64,000 nt of DNA from JACVRW01 sp038323835 (GCA_038323835.1 JBBQHI010000010.1:25243-89242); one strand, 5' to 3'. Positions 1 to 8,169 are shown, numbered from the stretch's first letter. Notes: generated from the sequence alone by a model not told the origin. Program-made: numbers and translations.

Positions 1-579
1 GCCCAGCCCGAGGACGACCATCCGTGTCGTGGGCGCTCGGAGCCGGGTGCTGATGCCGGCGAAGAAGAGCGACGCGGCGAACAGCACCACGGCGAGCGAG
101 TAGTTGTCGGCCCGCTGGATGAAGCGTCCCACCTGCTGGGAGGACGCCGCGGCCTGCGTCTCGAGGCGGTCGGCCTGCGTCGTGGCCTCGAGCTTGTACT
201 GGGCCAGGGCGAACGGGGACAGCGGCGCATGCGGATTGGTTCGCGGCCGTGTGGCCACCCATGCCTCGAAGGCTGGGCGGAACTCGGGGCGAAAGCGCTT
301 GCGGTAGAAGTCGGCCAGCTCGGTCTCGTCGCGCGCGTAGGCGTCCACCCACTGTGTGAAGAGTGCGACGTCGATCTGCGTCTGGCGGTTCGCCACGTTC
401 GCCGCTCGAGTCGACTCCACGCGAGCGGCGATCGACGCGCTCTGGGACTTGGCCTGCTGCCCGTGCCAGCGCGCCGACTGATAGGCCGCCCAGGCGGTTG
501 CCACCGCCGCCATCGCGAGCAGCACGGTTGCCGCGAGCTCCAGACGGCGGTCCGCGCGGCTCGGTCCGTCGTCCTTCAT
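1..579 (-). CDS. Membrane protein, partial (runs off the window start)
   Basis: Reading leftwards from an ATG at 577-579, the frame stays open for 193 codons to base 1, so the C-terminus lies outside the window. An N-terminal hydrophobic segment (about residues 14-33) is followed by a long polar, Gln/Ala-rich helical stretch with conserved-looking Trp/Arg residues, and a second hydrophobic segment near residues 160-178. The start overlaps the stop of the upstream membrane gene by ATGA (576-579), so the two are translationally coupled and probably form one complex or pathway. No enzyme motif is visible and the function is unknown. The pairing of a two-helix, coiled-coil-like membrane protein with a DUF4239-like protein is what can be said. 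Confidence 0.75.
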   Translation of the reverse strand, partial: MKDDGPSRADRRLELAATVLLAMAAVATAWAAYQSARWHGQQAKSQSASIAARVESTRAANVANRQTQIDVALFTQWVDAYARDETELADFYRKRFRPEFRPAFEAWVATRPRTNPHAPLSPFALAQYKLEATTQADRLETQAAASSQQVGRFIQRADNYSLAVVLFAASLFFAGISTRLRAPTTRMVVLGLG

Positions 580-1409
580 GAGGACGAGACCGGATCGCCC
601 CGGGCGTTGCATGGAAGCGGAGCCCGCTCGTTCACCACGGCGCGCGCGGTCTTCAGGATCCTGAGCGATCGCTCCATCGCGACTGGTTTGATCTGCCCAA
701 TGCCGCCGCGGTATGGGTTGTCGAGCGCGTTGATCGCCAGCAGCGTCAGCACGATCACCGTGGTCGCCGATCCCATCAGCATCGCCTGAGCGCCAACGCC
801 CTCCCCGCGGTCGGCAAAGAACAGCATGTAGGCGAAGACGACGCCCGCGATCAGGAAGAGCACGAGCCAGATCGTGCCCGGGATGATGCCCTCCGCGCCG
901 TGAAGCCGATCGCTCCGCGCTTGCTCCCGATCCGAGGTCTGATCGAGCCACTTGTCGAAGGCGGACTGCTCGCTGTTGCTTCTGGGGCTGGTGAGCCGCA
1001 GGCTCCGGAAGAGCGCGATCGCCCAGGGGTTGATCGTGTCGCCGCCGCGCCCGGCCGCCATTTCCGGCCACTCGTGGTGGACCACCGACCGTCCGTAACA
1101 GACGACCTGTCCCGCCAGGCGATCGTGCGTGGCGGGCGGTAGGAACTGGGCGGTCTCGAACTGCTGGATCACCGTGAGCGCCTCGGTCTCCGCGCCGCTG
1201 CGCGACTGGTCGTAGGTCGTGAACGCGAGGAAGATGATGAAGCCGGCGAAGATGGCGAAGCCACCCGCAAGCACGCCGAACACCCCCGACGCGCGATCGC
1301 CGTCCGTGAAGTAGCTGCCCTCCGGCGCACCGCGCCGGACCAGGAGCATCGCCCCTACCGTCACGACGTTGGTGGCGACGAGGATTACGACAGCCCAGGC
1401 AAGATTCAT
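576..1409 (-). CDS. DUF4239-like four-helix membrane protein
   Basis: A 277-residue protein with four predicted membrane segments (about 4-24, 42-64, 178-198 and 208-228) and a polar central domain of roughly 110 residues containing one Cys. The layout, two helices, a soluble loop, then two helices, resembles the bestrophin-like DUF4239 family, whose role is not established. The gene overlaps the next membrane gene by four bases, indicating an operon. The ATG start follows a 100-base gap in which no strong Shine-Dalgarno sequence is obvious. Family assignment is from the general sequence pattern and is tentative; a transport or channel role is only a guess. Confidence 0.65.
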   Translation of the reverse strand: MNLAWAVVILVATNVVTVGAMLLVRRGAPEGSYFTDGDRASGVFGVLAGGFAIFAGFIIFLAFTTYDQSRSGAETEALTVIQQFETAQFLPPATHDRLAGQVVCYGRSVVHHEWPEMAAGRGGDTINPWAIALFRSLRLTSPRSNSEQSAFDKWLDQTSDREQARSDRLHGAEGIIPGTIWLVLFLIAGVVFAYMLFFADRGEGVGAQAMLMGSATTVIVLTLLAINALDNPYRGGIGQIKPVAMERSLRILKTARAVVNERAPLPCNARGDPVSSS

Positions 1410-1509
1410 TGACGAGCTACGTCACCAGGCCCGCCCGTAGGGCACATCATCCGATTGGGGTGAGCCGACCGTGCGCGGTGACCTGATCCGGGTCTAGGCT
1501 CGGGGGCTC

Positions 1510-1704
1510 GTGCCCGACGGGACAGCCACGGACATCGGGACCAGCCCGCTGTACGCGCTGCAAACGGTCTTCAAGGCGCACGACCATGCGGTGAAGCCGA
1601 CCGAGGCCGGAGTCTACGGTGTGATCTCACCGGTCTTCTGGTCGATCACAACCATCGTCTCGGTGAAGTACGTGACCTTCATGGGCTCCTACATCGAGCT
1701 CTAG
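1510..1704 (+). pseudogene. kup: N-terminal remnant of a Kup-type potassium transporter
   Basis: The 64-codon frame from a GTG contains the hallmark start of KUP/HAK transporters: DIGTSPLYALQTVF, then a short loop and a VISPVFWSITTIVSVKY segment matching the second membrane helix region. Intact Kup proteins are about 600 residues or more with some 12 membrane helices; here the frame stops after the second helix region and the next gene begins on the other strand 20 bases later. The first residues before DIGTSPLY are also divergent. This is therefore a decayed fragment, not a functional transporter. Recognition of the family is firm because of the signature; loss of function follows from the length. 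Confidence 0.75.
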
Positions 1705-1723
1705 GCCACCGCCTGAGGCCACC

Positions 1724-2170
1724 TCACGTCCGGTGCCACACCATCCGGGCGTCGGGCTCGCGTTCCTCGTTGTCTGAGCCGTCGCCGGTCTCGGCGATCG
1801 CGAAGCCGTGAGCCTCGTAGAACGCGATCGCCGCACGGTTGCGCTGGAACACCCACAGGTCGAGGCCGCCCGGATGCAGCACCTGGACGTGGCAGAGCAG
1901 AAGGCTGCCCAGCCCGGTCCGCTGCGCGCCGGGCTCCACGTACAGGTGCTCGACACGCGTCTCGCCGGCCACGATGAAGCCGAGCACCCTCTCGCCCTCC
2001 GTCGCCACGGTGGTCGCGCCGCTCGCGATGTGCCCGCCGAAGAAGTCGCGATCCTCCGCGCCCGAGTGCAGCACCGGGAGGTGGGGACGCGCGGCCGCTC
2101 GCGCCGACTGGAAGACGTTGACGATCCCGTCCCGGTCGCCGGCGTGTGCTGCGCGCAGTCGATTCCTCAT
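1724..2170 (-). CDS. GNAT family N-acetyltransferase
   Basis: A 148-residue protein with the acetyl-CoA binding motif of GNAT enzymes: VEHLYVEPGAQRTGLGSLLL (beta4 and the Q/R-x-x-G-x-G/A loop, about residues 79-98) followed by a beta5 LDLWVFQRN and NRAAIAFYEAHGF, the typical C-terminal N-x-x-A-x-x-F-Y-x-x-x-G-F motif. The ATG at 2168-2170 gives the normal family length; the longer open frame reaching 2320 would swallow the ArsR promoter, so it is rejected. The gene is transcribed divergently from the ArsR gene and its promoter probably lies in the same A/T-rich intergenic segment. The acceptor substrate cannot be inferred. Confidence 0.8.
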   Translation of the reverse strand: MRNRLRAAHAGDRDGIVNVFQSARAAARPHLPVLHSGAEDRDFFGGHIASGATTVATEGERVLGFIVAGETRVEHLYVEPGAQRTGLGSLLLCHVQVLHPGGLDLWVFQRNRAAIAFYEAHGFAIAETGDGSDNEEREPDARMVWHRT

Positions 2171-2281
2171 TGGATTCCGGCGAGCTCGAGCGCCGGGTGG
2201 CGCGCACGCCGGAAGCGAGGAATAGATCCACGGCCTCCTGCGACATCGCCCGTGAAGTATCGCTGGCGCACGCTCAGTCGA

Positions 2282-2305
2282 TATATTCCCATATAGGTAT
2301 ATAAT
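2282..2305 (+). promoter_or_regulatory. Promoter and probable ArsR operator
   Basis: An A/T island in a very GC-rich sequence. Bases 2282-2303 form an imperfect 22-bp palindrome (18 of 22 positions symmetrical). A perfect TATAAT lies at 2300-2305, eight bases before the ArsR ATG at 2314, so the transcript is probably leaderless or nearly so. ArsR/SmtB repressors bind such A/T-rich dyads over their own promoter, which suggests autorepression and possibly control of the divergent GNAT gene. The dyad and hexamer are seen directly; binding by this ArsR is inferred from family behaviour and position. Confidence 0.75.
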
Positions 2306-2313
2306 GTTCCGGC

Positions 2314-2670
2314 ATGGCACGAGCAGCGACCACCACCGACGCGTTCAACGCCGTGGCCGAGCCGCGGCGGCGAGAGATTCTGGACGTGCTGGCGGGCGGC
2401 GAACGCCCCGTGAACGACCTGGTGGACGCACTCGGGCTGGCTCAGCCGCAGGTGTCCAAGCACCTGCGGGTGCTTCGAGAGGTGGGAGCGGTTGACGTGC
2501 GTGAAGACGGGCGGCGGCGGCTGTACCGGCTGAACGGCGAGGCACTCAGGCCCATCCACGACTGGGTGAAGGGCTACGAGCGCACGTGGTCGGAGCGGTT
2601 CGAGCAGCTGGATGTCGTGTTGGACGAACTCAAGGAGAAGGAGCAAGGAGATGGACGCAATGACGAGTAG
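2314..2670 (+). CDS. ArsR/SmtB-family winged-helix repressor
   Basis: A 118-residue regulator. Residues about 9-75 form the ArsR winged helix (AEPRRREILDVLAGGE, LAQPQVSKHLRVLREVGAV, DGRRRLYRLN). It lacks the CxC metal-sensing motif of classical ArsR, so it belongs with the SdpR-like, metal-independent group. The C-terminal helix (residues 84-112) is highly charged. It overlaps the following SRPBCC gene by 11 bases; ArsR plus AHSA1-type SRPBCC pairs are a widespread two-gene unit in actinobacteria, in which the regulator controls its neighbour. The start is fixed by the TATAAT hexamer eight bases upstream. Confidence 0.9.
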   Translation: MARAATTTDAFNAVAEPRRREILDVLAGGERPVNDLVDALGLAQPQVSKHLRVLREVGAVDVREDGRRRLYRLNGEALRPIHDWVKGYERTWSERFEQLDVVLDELKEKEQGDGRNDE

Positions 2671-3139
2671 CGGAACGGCCACGGTGACGCTTCCCACGGA
2701 GAGGCAGATCCTCATCACGCGTGAATTCGATGCGCCGAGGCACCTGGTCTACGAGGCGTGGACCACGCCGGAGCTGGTCAAGCGCTGGTGGAACGCCAAG
2801 CGCGGCGAGGTCACGATCGCCGAGATCGACCTGCGGGTCGGCGGCACGTGGCGCTGGGTGATGATCGCGCGCGGCGACCTCGAGGTGGGCTTCCACGGCG
2901 AGTACCGCGAGATCGCCCCGAACGAGCGCATCGTCTCCACCGAGGTGTTCGAAGGCATGCCGGACGCGGAGTCGCTTAACACCCTGACGCTCACCGAGGA
3001 GGACGGGCGCACGACGCTCAAGATCCTCGTGGAGCACGCGACCCAGGAGCATCGCGACGGACACATCAACTCCGGCATGGAGGCGGGCATGAACGACGCG
3101 ATGGACCTGCTCGAGGAGGTTGCGGTCTCGCTTCGCTGA
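2660..3139 (+). CDS. SRPBCC (AHSA1-like) domain protein
   Basis: A 159-residue protein of the START/Bet v1-like SRPBCC fold, AHSA1 branch: ITREFDAPRHLVYEAWTTPELVKRWW near the N-terminus, the LRVGGTWRWVM strand pair, a GEYREIAPNERIVSTEVF segment and a C-terminal GMEAGMNDAMDLLEE helix. The ATG at 2660 is preferred over 2651 and 2612 because an AAGGAG at 2645-2650 sits at normal distance only from 2660. It is co-transcribed with, and overlaps, the ArsR gene. Proteins of this type bind small hydrophobic ligands or assist other proteins; the ligand is unknown. Confidence 0.88.
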   Translation: MTSSGTATVTLPTERQILITREFDAPRHLVYEAWTTPELVKRWWNAKRGEVTIAEIDLRVGGTWRWVMIARGDLEVGFHGEYREIAPNERIVSTEVFEGMPDAESLNTLTLTEEDGRTTLKILVEHATQEHRDGHINSGMEAGMNDAMDLLEEVAVSLR

Positions 3140-3177
3140 GCACGCGCACGACTCACGGACCGCCAGGACCTCGGCTA

Positions 3178-3999
3178 CTAGGAGGTCCCGGCGTCCGTCG
3201 CGGCGATGGCCTGCAGCACCAGATCGGCGACCCGCGCCGGCTGTTGGTTGAGGGCGAAGTGCCCGGCGTCTGAGATCTCGGACAGGCTTACGTGAGGGCA
3301 TGCCTCCAGGCCGCGGCGCTCCTCGTCCTGAAGACTCACGTCGTCGTCCTCGCCGAACGCCACCCATGAGCTCGCTCCCCAATCGCACAGACGGGACACC
3401 AGCGACCCGTGGCGGTCGAGGTACTCGAGGTAGGGACGCACCAGCCGCCGGATGACGCGCGGGTCGTTGTTCTTCAGCTCCGCCACCAGGACTTCGCGGC
3501 GGTCCGGGGGCAGCTCGCCCTTCATCGCGGGGCCCATCACCCTGAACATCGCGGCGAAGGGCAGGTACCCGAGCACCCGGCCGAGGCGGTCGATGACGCG
3601 GAGAGCCATCGACTCGTCTTGACGGGAGAAGCTCGGAGAGAGCAGAACCATCGGCCCGTGGAAGTGCCCGGCGGCCGCCATCTCGATGGCCACGTTCGCG
3701 CCGAGGCTGTGGCCGACCACCACGTCGCAGCCGTGGTTCGCGGCGAGCCGGCCCGCGAGACCCGCGTAGCTCTCGATGGCCGGGTCGTCCGGAGGCCGCG
3801 TCCGCCCGTAGCCGGGCAGGGTGGCGGCCACGAATCGGATCGGCGCCCCGCTGAGCCTGGTGTCCGCCAGCAGGTCGTCGTAGAACAGCGTGCTGCAGAG
3901 CGCCCCGGGAAGCAGCAGCACGGTGTGTTCCGCCTCGGGGGGACCGGACTCGTGCGGCGCCCAGAGATCCATGTCGGGGTCAGGCGAAGGTGTATGCAT
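3178..3999 (-). CDS. Alpha/beta-hydrolase
   Basis: A 273-residue hydrolase with the complete triad arrangement: nucleophile elbow GHSLG (Ser98), an acidic residue in the GEDDD turn (about 218-220), and the histidine in DAGHF (His247). An oxyanion-hole LLLPGAL segment lies near residue 30. The lid region (about 130-185) is helical and includes a short hydrophobic stretch. The -10-like TAGCGT (complement of 4006-4011) is six bases before the ATG, suggesting leaderless expression. The substrate is unknown; esterase, lactonase or peptidase activity are all possible in this fold. Confidence 0.85.
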   Translation of the reverse strand: MHTPSPDPDMDLWAPHESGPPEAEHTVLLLPGALCSTLFYDDLLADTRLSGAPIRFVAATLPGYGRTRPPDDPAIESYAGLAGRLAANHGCDVVVGHSLGANVAIEMAAAGHFHGPMVLLSPSFSRQDESMALRVIDRLGRVLGYLPFAAMFRVMGPAMKGELPPDRREVLVAELKNNDPRVIRRLVRPYLEYLDRHGSLVSRLCDWGASSWVAFGEDDDVSLQDEERRGLEACPHVSLSEISDAGHFALNQQPARVADLVLQAIAATDAGTS

Positions 4000-4079
4000 G
4001 GGGAGACGCTACATCGCCCCGCTTGCCCGCAGCCCCGCGCGGTGGGAGGCTCCAAGCGTCCACCGACAGGAGGCCGGCA

Positions 4080-5294
4080 ATGAGCGGAGAGTACGACGCG
4101 ATCGTGGTGGGAGCGCGGTGTGGCGGATCGCCCACGGCGATGTTGCTGGCCCGGGCCGGCCACCGGGTGCTTCTGGTGGACAAGGCCACGTTCCCGAGCG
4201 ACACGATGTCCACGCATCTGGCTCATCCGCCTACGGTGGCCGCCCTCGCCCGGTGGGGGATCCTCGACCGGCTCGAGGCCACCAACTGCCCGCCGATCAC
4301 GCGCTACTCCTTCGACTTCGGGCCGGTGACCGTGGCGGGGACCCCGCGGCCGGCGGACGGCGCCGCCCAGGCCTACTGCCCGCGCCGGATCGTGCTCGAC
4401 GCGCTGCTGGTGGAAGCGGCCGTGGAGGCGGGCGCCGAGCTGCGCGAGGACTTCACAGTGGACGAGATCGTGACCGGCGACGGACGCGTCGCGGGCATCC
4501 GCGGCCACGCCAAGGACGGCGCCACGGTGACCGAGCGGGCACGGGTGGTGGTGGGGGCGGACGGCAAGCACTCGCTGGTGGCCAAGTCCGTGGCGCCCGA
4601 GCGTTACAACGAGACGCCCCCGCTGGCACCCGCGTACTACGCCTACTGGAGCGGCCTGCCCGCCGGCGGATTCGAGACGTTCGTCCGCGGCGAGGGTCAC
4701 CGCGGCTGGGCGGCCCTGCCGACACACGACGACCTCACCTGCGTGGTTCAGGGCTGGCCCCAGTCGGAGTTCAAGGACAACCGCAAGGACGTGGAGGGCA
4801 CCTACATGAGGTCCTTCGAGCTCGTGCCCGAGTTCGCCGAGCGCATCCACGCCGCCACCCGGGAGACCCGCTTCGTGGGAACCGCCGACATGGCCGGCTT
4901 CTTTCTCAAGCCGTACGGCCCCGGGTGGGCGCTGGTCGGGGACGCCGGCTACCACAAGCACCCCATCACGGCGTTCGGGATCACGGACGCGTTCCGCGAC
5001 GCCGAGGCGCTGGCCGGCGCCCTCGACGACGCGTTCGCCCGGCGGCGCCCGTACGACGACGCGATGGCCGGCTACCAGCAGGCCCGCGACGCCGAGGCGC
5101 TGCCCGTGTACGGGTTCACCAACGAGTTCGCGAAGGTCGAACCCCCTCCGCCCGAGATGCAGCAGCTGATCGGCGCGATGCAGGGCAACCAGGAGGCCAT
5201 GGACGGCTTCGTGAGCGTCATGGCGGGCACGCTCCCGGCGCCCGAGTTCTTCGGGCCCGAGAACGCGGGCCGGATCATGGCCCAGGCGCGCTAG
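4080..5294 (+). CDS. FAD-dependent oxidoreductase (geranylgeranyl reductase / FAD_binding_3 type)
   Basis: A 404-residue flavoprotein. The N-terminal dinucleotide fold reads YDAIVVGARCGGSPTAMLLA (residues 5-24) followed by VLLVDK; the second motif is VVVGADGKHS (about 154-163) and the FAD ribityl motif is LVGDAGYHKHP (about 283-293). This combination is typical of class A flavoprotein monooxygenases and geranylgeranyl-reductase-like enzymes. An AGGAGG 6 bases before the ATG at 4080 fixes the start. The gene stands alone between convergent and divergent neighbours, so context gives no substrate. No membrane segment is visible. Confidence 0.85.
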   Translation: MSGEYDAIVVGARCGGSPTAMLLARAGHRVLLVDKATFPSDTMSTHLAHPPTVAALARWGILDRLEATNCPPITRYSFDFGPVTVAGTPRPADGAAQAYCPRRIVLDALLVEAAVEAGAELREDFTVDEIVTGDGRVAGIRGHAKDGATVTERARVVVGADGKHSLVAKSVAPERYNETPPLAPAYYAYWSGLPAGGFETFVRGEGHRGWAALPTHDDLTCVVQGWPQSEFKDNRKDVEGTYMRSFELVPEFAERIHAATRETRFVGTADMAGFFLKPYGPGWALVGDAGYHKHPITAFGITDAFRDAEALAGALDDAFARRRPYDDAMAGYQQARDAEALPVYGFTNEFAKVEPPPPEMQQLIGAMQGNQEAMDGFVSVMAGTLPAPEFFGPENAGRIMAQAR

Positions 5295-5311
5295 CGGGTC
5301 GCGGGCTCCAG

Positions 5312-6253
5312 TCAGTCCGCCGGCGGGACGACCAGCACCGGCAGGTGGCTGTGGTGCGCCACGCCGTGGGAGACGCTGCCGAGGGCGGCCGAGATGCCGG
5401 TCGTGCCCCGGGAGCCCATGACCAGCGCCGCCGCGCCGAGCTCGTCGGAGGCGTCGATCAGGCCTCGCCAGATCGGGCCCGTGATCATTTTCGACGACAC
5501 GGGCTCGGACACGAGGCCGGCCTCGTCCGCGGCGGCAAGTCCCTCGGCTGCGCTCCGCTGGGCCTGTCCGGCGCCGATCTCGTCGAGCTCGGCCTCCATC
5601 CCGGAGCTGAACCCGCCGGGACCGGCCAGCGCGGCGGTGCGCGCGGCCAGTGACTCCCAGACGGTGAGCACCACCGCACGGCGTCCGGGGAACAGCTCGC
5701 CCGCGACCTGGATCGCCCGCACGGAGGCCTCCGAGCCGTCATGGCAGAGGACGATCGGACCGTCCGGCAATGTGTCCGGGGTGGAGTCGGGCACCACCAG
5801 CACGGGCGAGTGGGAGTGGGTGAGCACAGAGCTGGACACGCTCCCCAGCAGCGCTCGACCCACGCCGGACCCGCCGTGCGCCCCGACCACTGTCAGGCGA
5901 GACCGGTGGCGGTCGGCGGTCTCCACGATCGTGCGCCACGTCTTGCGCTCCTCCTTGACCGGCAGCGGCAGGGCGTCGAAGCCCGCGGCTCGCGCCAGCT
6001 CGGCACCCTCCTCGGCCCGCTCCTCGGCGGCCTCGGCGTCGAGCTGGTCGATCTCCTTCACGGCCCCGGCCAGTGGAGCCGGCCCCGGCCCCACCGTCCC
6101 GCGGAACACGAACTGGGACATGCCCGACCAGGAGTGGCAGACGAGGGCGCGACCTCGGAGCGAAAGCGCCGATGCCGCGGCGATTGCGCGCGCCGAGCTC
6201 TCCGAGCCGTCGTAGCAGAGCAGGATGGGACGCACGTCCGGGTGATCGCTCAT
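5312..6253 (-). CDS. Tandem-domain universal stress protein
   Basis: A 313-residue protein with two Usp domains (about 8-152 and 163-311). Each starts with a beta1-Asp (LLCYDGSESS, VLCHDGSEAS). Each ends with the ATP-binding loop; domain 1 fits G-2x-G-9x-G-S exactly (GAHGGSGVGRALLGS), while domain 2 is one residue shorter (GSRGTTGISAALGS). Nucleotide binding is therefore likely in both. The ATG at 6253 overlaps the stop of the upstream Usp gene as ATGA, making it the last gene of a CBS-Usp-Usp-Usp operon. Tandem Usps of actinobacteria are tied to dormancy, hypoxia and energy stress. Confidence 0.92.
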   Translation of the reverse strand: MSDHPDVRPILLCYDGSESSARAIAAASALSLRGRALVCHSWSGMSQFVFRGTVGPGPAPLAGAVKEIDQLDAEAAEERAEEGAELARAAGFDALPLPVKEERKTWRTIVETADRHRSRLTVVGAHGGSGVGRALLGSVSSSVLTHSHSPVLVVPDSTPDTLPDGPIVLCHDGSEASVRAIQVAGELFPGRRAVVLTVWESLAARTAALAGPGGFSSGMEAELDEIGAGQAQRSAAEGLAAADEAGLVSEPVSSKMITGPIWRGLIDASDELGAAALVMGSRGTTGISAALGSVSHGVAHHSHLPVLVVPPAD

Positions 6254-6720
6254 GACGCCGATCCGGCGTGCGCGCGCACCGCGCGGTAGGGGATCACGAT
6301 CACCGGCCGCTCCGCGTCGTGCAGGAGGTCGTGCGACACCGAGCCCAGAGCGGAGCGCAGCTTGCCGAACCCGTGGGAGCCCACCACGATCTCGTCGGCG
6401 TCGTGCTCCTCCGCGACGTTCACGATCTCCTTCGCGGGATTGCCGCCCACGAGCACCAGTTCGTAGTCCACGTCCATGAGCGCATTTCCGCCCTCGAGCA
6501 GGAGGGCATCGAGGACCGCCTTGCCGCGCTTTGGATGATCGTCGGGCACGTGGCCGGCGTTGAGGGGGTCGTACCAGTCCACCGCCCCGCTGAAGGAGTG
6601 AACGACGTAGACGGTGCCGGAGCGGCCGGCGCGCTCGGCCGCCCAGGCCACGGCCGCTCGCGCAGTTTCCGAGCCGTCGTAGCCGACGACGATGCGAGGT
6701 CGTCGCTGGCGTGCGTTCAC
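6250..6720 (-). CDS. Single-domain universal stress protein
   Basis: A 156-residue one-domain Usp: IVVGYDGSETARAAVAWA at the N-terminus and IVVGSHGFGKLRSALGSVSHDLLH at residues about 115-138, the ATP-binding G-x2-G-x8-G-S loop, followed by RPVIVIPY. It starts with GTG (6718-6720), overlapping the previous Usp stop (6717-6719), and its own stop overlaps the next Usp start, so the three Usp genes are tightly coupled. The open frame continuing far upstream is a shadow of the neighbouring Usp and phosphoketolase genes. A stress-signalling or nucleotide-sensing role is inferred from the family. Confidence 0.9.
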   Translation of the reverse strand: MNARQRRPRIVVGYDGSETARAAVAWAAERAGRSGTVYVVHSFSGAVDWYDPLNAGHVPDDHPKRGKAVLDALLLEGGNALMDVDYELVLVGGNPAKEIVNVAEEHDADEIVVGSHGFGKLRSALGSVSHDLLHDAERPVIVIPYRAVRAHAGSAS

Positions 6721-7628
6721 AGAACAACCTCGCTCCGGGCCGCCTTCTCCATGAGGCTCCTCTCGGCCTCTGCGCTGCGGGGATGGACAATCAGCGGGCA
6801 CGGGACGGAGCGCATCAGATCGCGAGAGACCGACCCGAGCAGGACGCTTCGAAGCGGTCCGTACGAGCGAGACCCGACGACCAGGATCCCCCCGTCCGTC
6901 ACTGCGACCCGTGCGAGCTCCTCGGCGGGGTCGCCCGTGATGAGAACGCCCTCGGCGCGCACGTCGTCCGGAAGATCGGCGAGAGCCTCCTCCATGCGCG
7001 TGCGCATCATTCCCTCGATCTCGTCCTTGAGCTCGTGCCAGCCCTGGTTGGCGCCGCCGCCCTTGCCGTAGACCACCGGGGGTGGCTCGGCCACTGTCAC
7101 CACCTTGATTGAAGCGCGGGCCCCGCGTGCGAGGGCCGCAGCGTCGTGCAGTGCGGCCGTGGCCTCCGGGGTCCCGTCGAAGGCCACCACCACCTCGCCG
7201 AGGCTGTCCGGCGTGGCGTCCGCAAAGCCGCGCGGCGCGACGGCCACCGAGCACGGAGAGCCGTGAAGCAGGCTGAGCCCAGCGTTCCCCGCGAGCACCC
7301 GGCCGATCGGGCCGTGGCTCGCCGAGCCCACGACTATCAGGTCCGCACCGTTCATCTCGGCCAGCTCCTGCAAGCCCCGCGCCGCAGAGGTGCTCGGCAC
7401 GGTCACGGCCTCGGCGCCGGCCGAGGCAGCCGCGGCCTCGAACTGCTCGGTCCTGTCCGGGGCCCAATCCTCTACCGCAGCATTGGGTACGTCCCAGACC
7501 GGCACGAGCCGGAACACTCCGGCGACCACCAGGTGCGCGCCCGTGGCGCCGGCGAGGAGCCTGCCGAGGGCGAGAGCGTCGTAGGACGCCTCGCTGCAGT
7601 CGAATCCGACGATGATCTTGCTGTCCAT
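6717..7628 (-). CDS. Tandem-domain universal stress protein
   Basis: A 303-residue two-domain Usp (about 3-133 and 145-290). Domain 1 keeps IIVGFDCSEASYDAL and VVGSASHGPIGRVLAGN; domain 2 has VVVAFDGTPEATAAL and VVGSRSYGPLRSVLLGSVSRDLM, in which the second glycine of the ATP loop is Ser, so binding may be weakened. An AAGGAGG lies five bases before the ATG at 7628, one of the strongest ribosome sites in the window. It follows the CBS-domain gene by 21 bases in the same operon. This Usp resembles others here (19300, 23070) in its PRGF-type linker between domains, suggesting local duplication. Confidence 0.92.
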   Translation of the reverse strand: MDSKIIVGFDCSEASYDALALGRLLAGATGAHLVVAGVFRLVPVWDVPNAAVEDWAPDRTEQFEAAAASAGAEAVTVPSTSAARGLQELAEMNGADLIVVGSASHGPIGRVLAGNAGLSLLHGSPCSVAVAPRGFADATPDSLGEVVVAFDGTPEATAALHDAAALARGARASIKVVTVAEPPPVVYGKGGGANQGWHELKDEIEGMMRTRMEEALADLPDDVRAEGVLITGDPAEELARVAVTDGGILVVGSRSYGPLRSVLLGSVSRDLMRSVPCPLIVHPRSAEAERSLMEKAARSEVVL

Positions 7629-7649
7629 CGAGACCTCCTTGGTAGCCGG

Positions 7650-8096
7650 TCAGCGCCCCGCCGCCGCGGCGAGGTCGAAGTCGGTGAGCACGCCCTCGGG
7701 CAGCTGCTGAGACCTCCGGCGGACGAGGAGCCGCGTGGTGCCGGCCGTCGAGAGGGCGTAGAGCGCCATGCGCACGCGCTCGTCCGGGTCGATGGCGGTG
7801 ATCTGCTCGGTGATCGCATCCCGCGCCCTCGCGCGGCTGCGGTCCCGGCCGAGCCAGCCGAGCAGCCCCCGGGAGGTGATCCAGCCGAGCGGTGTCCCGT
7901 TGCGGGCCCCGAGAACGAGTATCCCGTGAACTCGTTGAAGCCTGAGCGCCCTGGCGGCCTCGGCCACACTGGCGCACTCGGAGATCGTGAGACAGCCGGG
8001 GGTCATGAAGTCGCGCACCTCGGACTCCAAGATCGAATCGTCGTGGGTGGCGTCTGGCGTGTCTGCGGGTCGCGGCGAGGACAGCGCTGTGCTCAT
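7650..8096 (-). CDS. CBS-domain pair protein
   Basis: About 148 residues from the ATG at 8096, carrying two CBS motifs: VRDFMTPGCLTISECASVAEAARALRLQRVHGILVLG with GWITSRGLLGW, and AITEQITAIDPDERVRMALYALSTAGTTRLLV with GVLTDFDLAAA. Such free-standing CBS pairs bind adenine nucleotides and act as energy sensors; M. tuberculosis Hrp1, a DosR-regulon member, has this build. It heads the operon CBS-Usp-Usp-Usp and is divergent from phosphoketolase, sharing an intergenic region that contains the recurring TCCGTA motif. Starts further upstream (8132, 8213) are possible but would intrude on that regulatory region. Confidence 0.82.
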   Translation of the reverse strand: MSTALSSPRPADTPDATHDDSILESEVRDFMTPGCLTISECASVAEAARALRLQRVHGILVLGARNGTPLGWITSRGLLGWLGRDRSRARARDAITEQITAIDPDERVRMALYALSTAGTTRLLVRRRSQQLPEGVLTDFDLAAAAGR

Positions 8097-8139
8097 ATGC
8101 AGAAGCGTCGCGCGAAACGGAGTGCGCGTCATCGGCGTG

Positions 8140-8169
8140 CGTCCCCGGGACGTCTCCGTAATTCTCCGC
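8140..8169 (+). promoter_or_regulatory. Candidate operator between CBS/Usp operon and phosphoketolase
   Basis: Bases 8140-8152 form a palindrome with perfect 6-bp arms around one central base (CGTCCC, C, GGGACG). Immediately after it, 8155-8169 reads TCCGTAATTCTCCGC, matching 13 of 15 positions of the motif at 33359-33373. The segment lies in the 131-base gap between two divergent units, both of which belong to the stress/fermentation cluster. Binding by the local DevR-like regulator is a hypothesis based on placement and recurrence only. Confidence 0.45.

Noticed and set aside
3537..4961. A 474-codon minus-strand open frame
   Set aside because: Overlaps the well-supported hydrolase and FAD oxidoreductase genes and shows no domain.
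8156..8169. The recurring 15-bp motif interpreted as a mycobacterial DosR box
   Set aside because: The known DosR consensus is a 20-bp palindrome; the motif here is not symmetrical and matches only loosely, so identity with it is not claimed.
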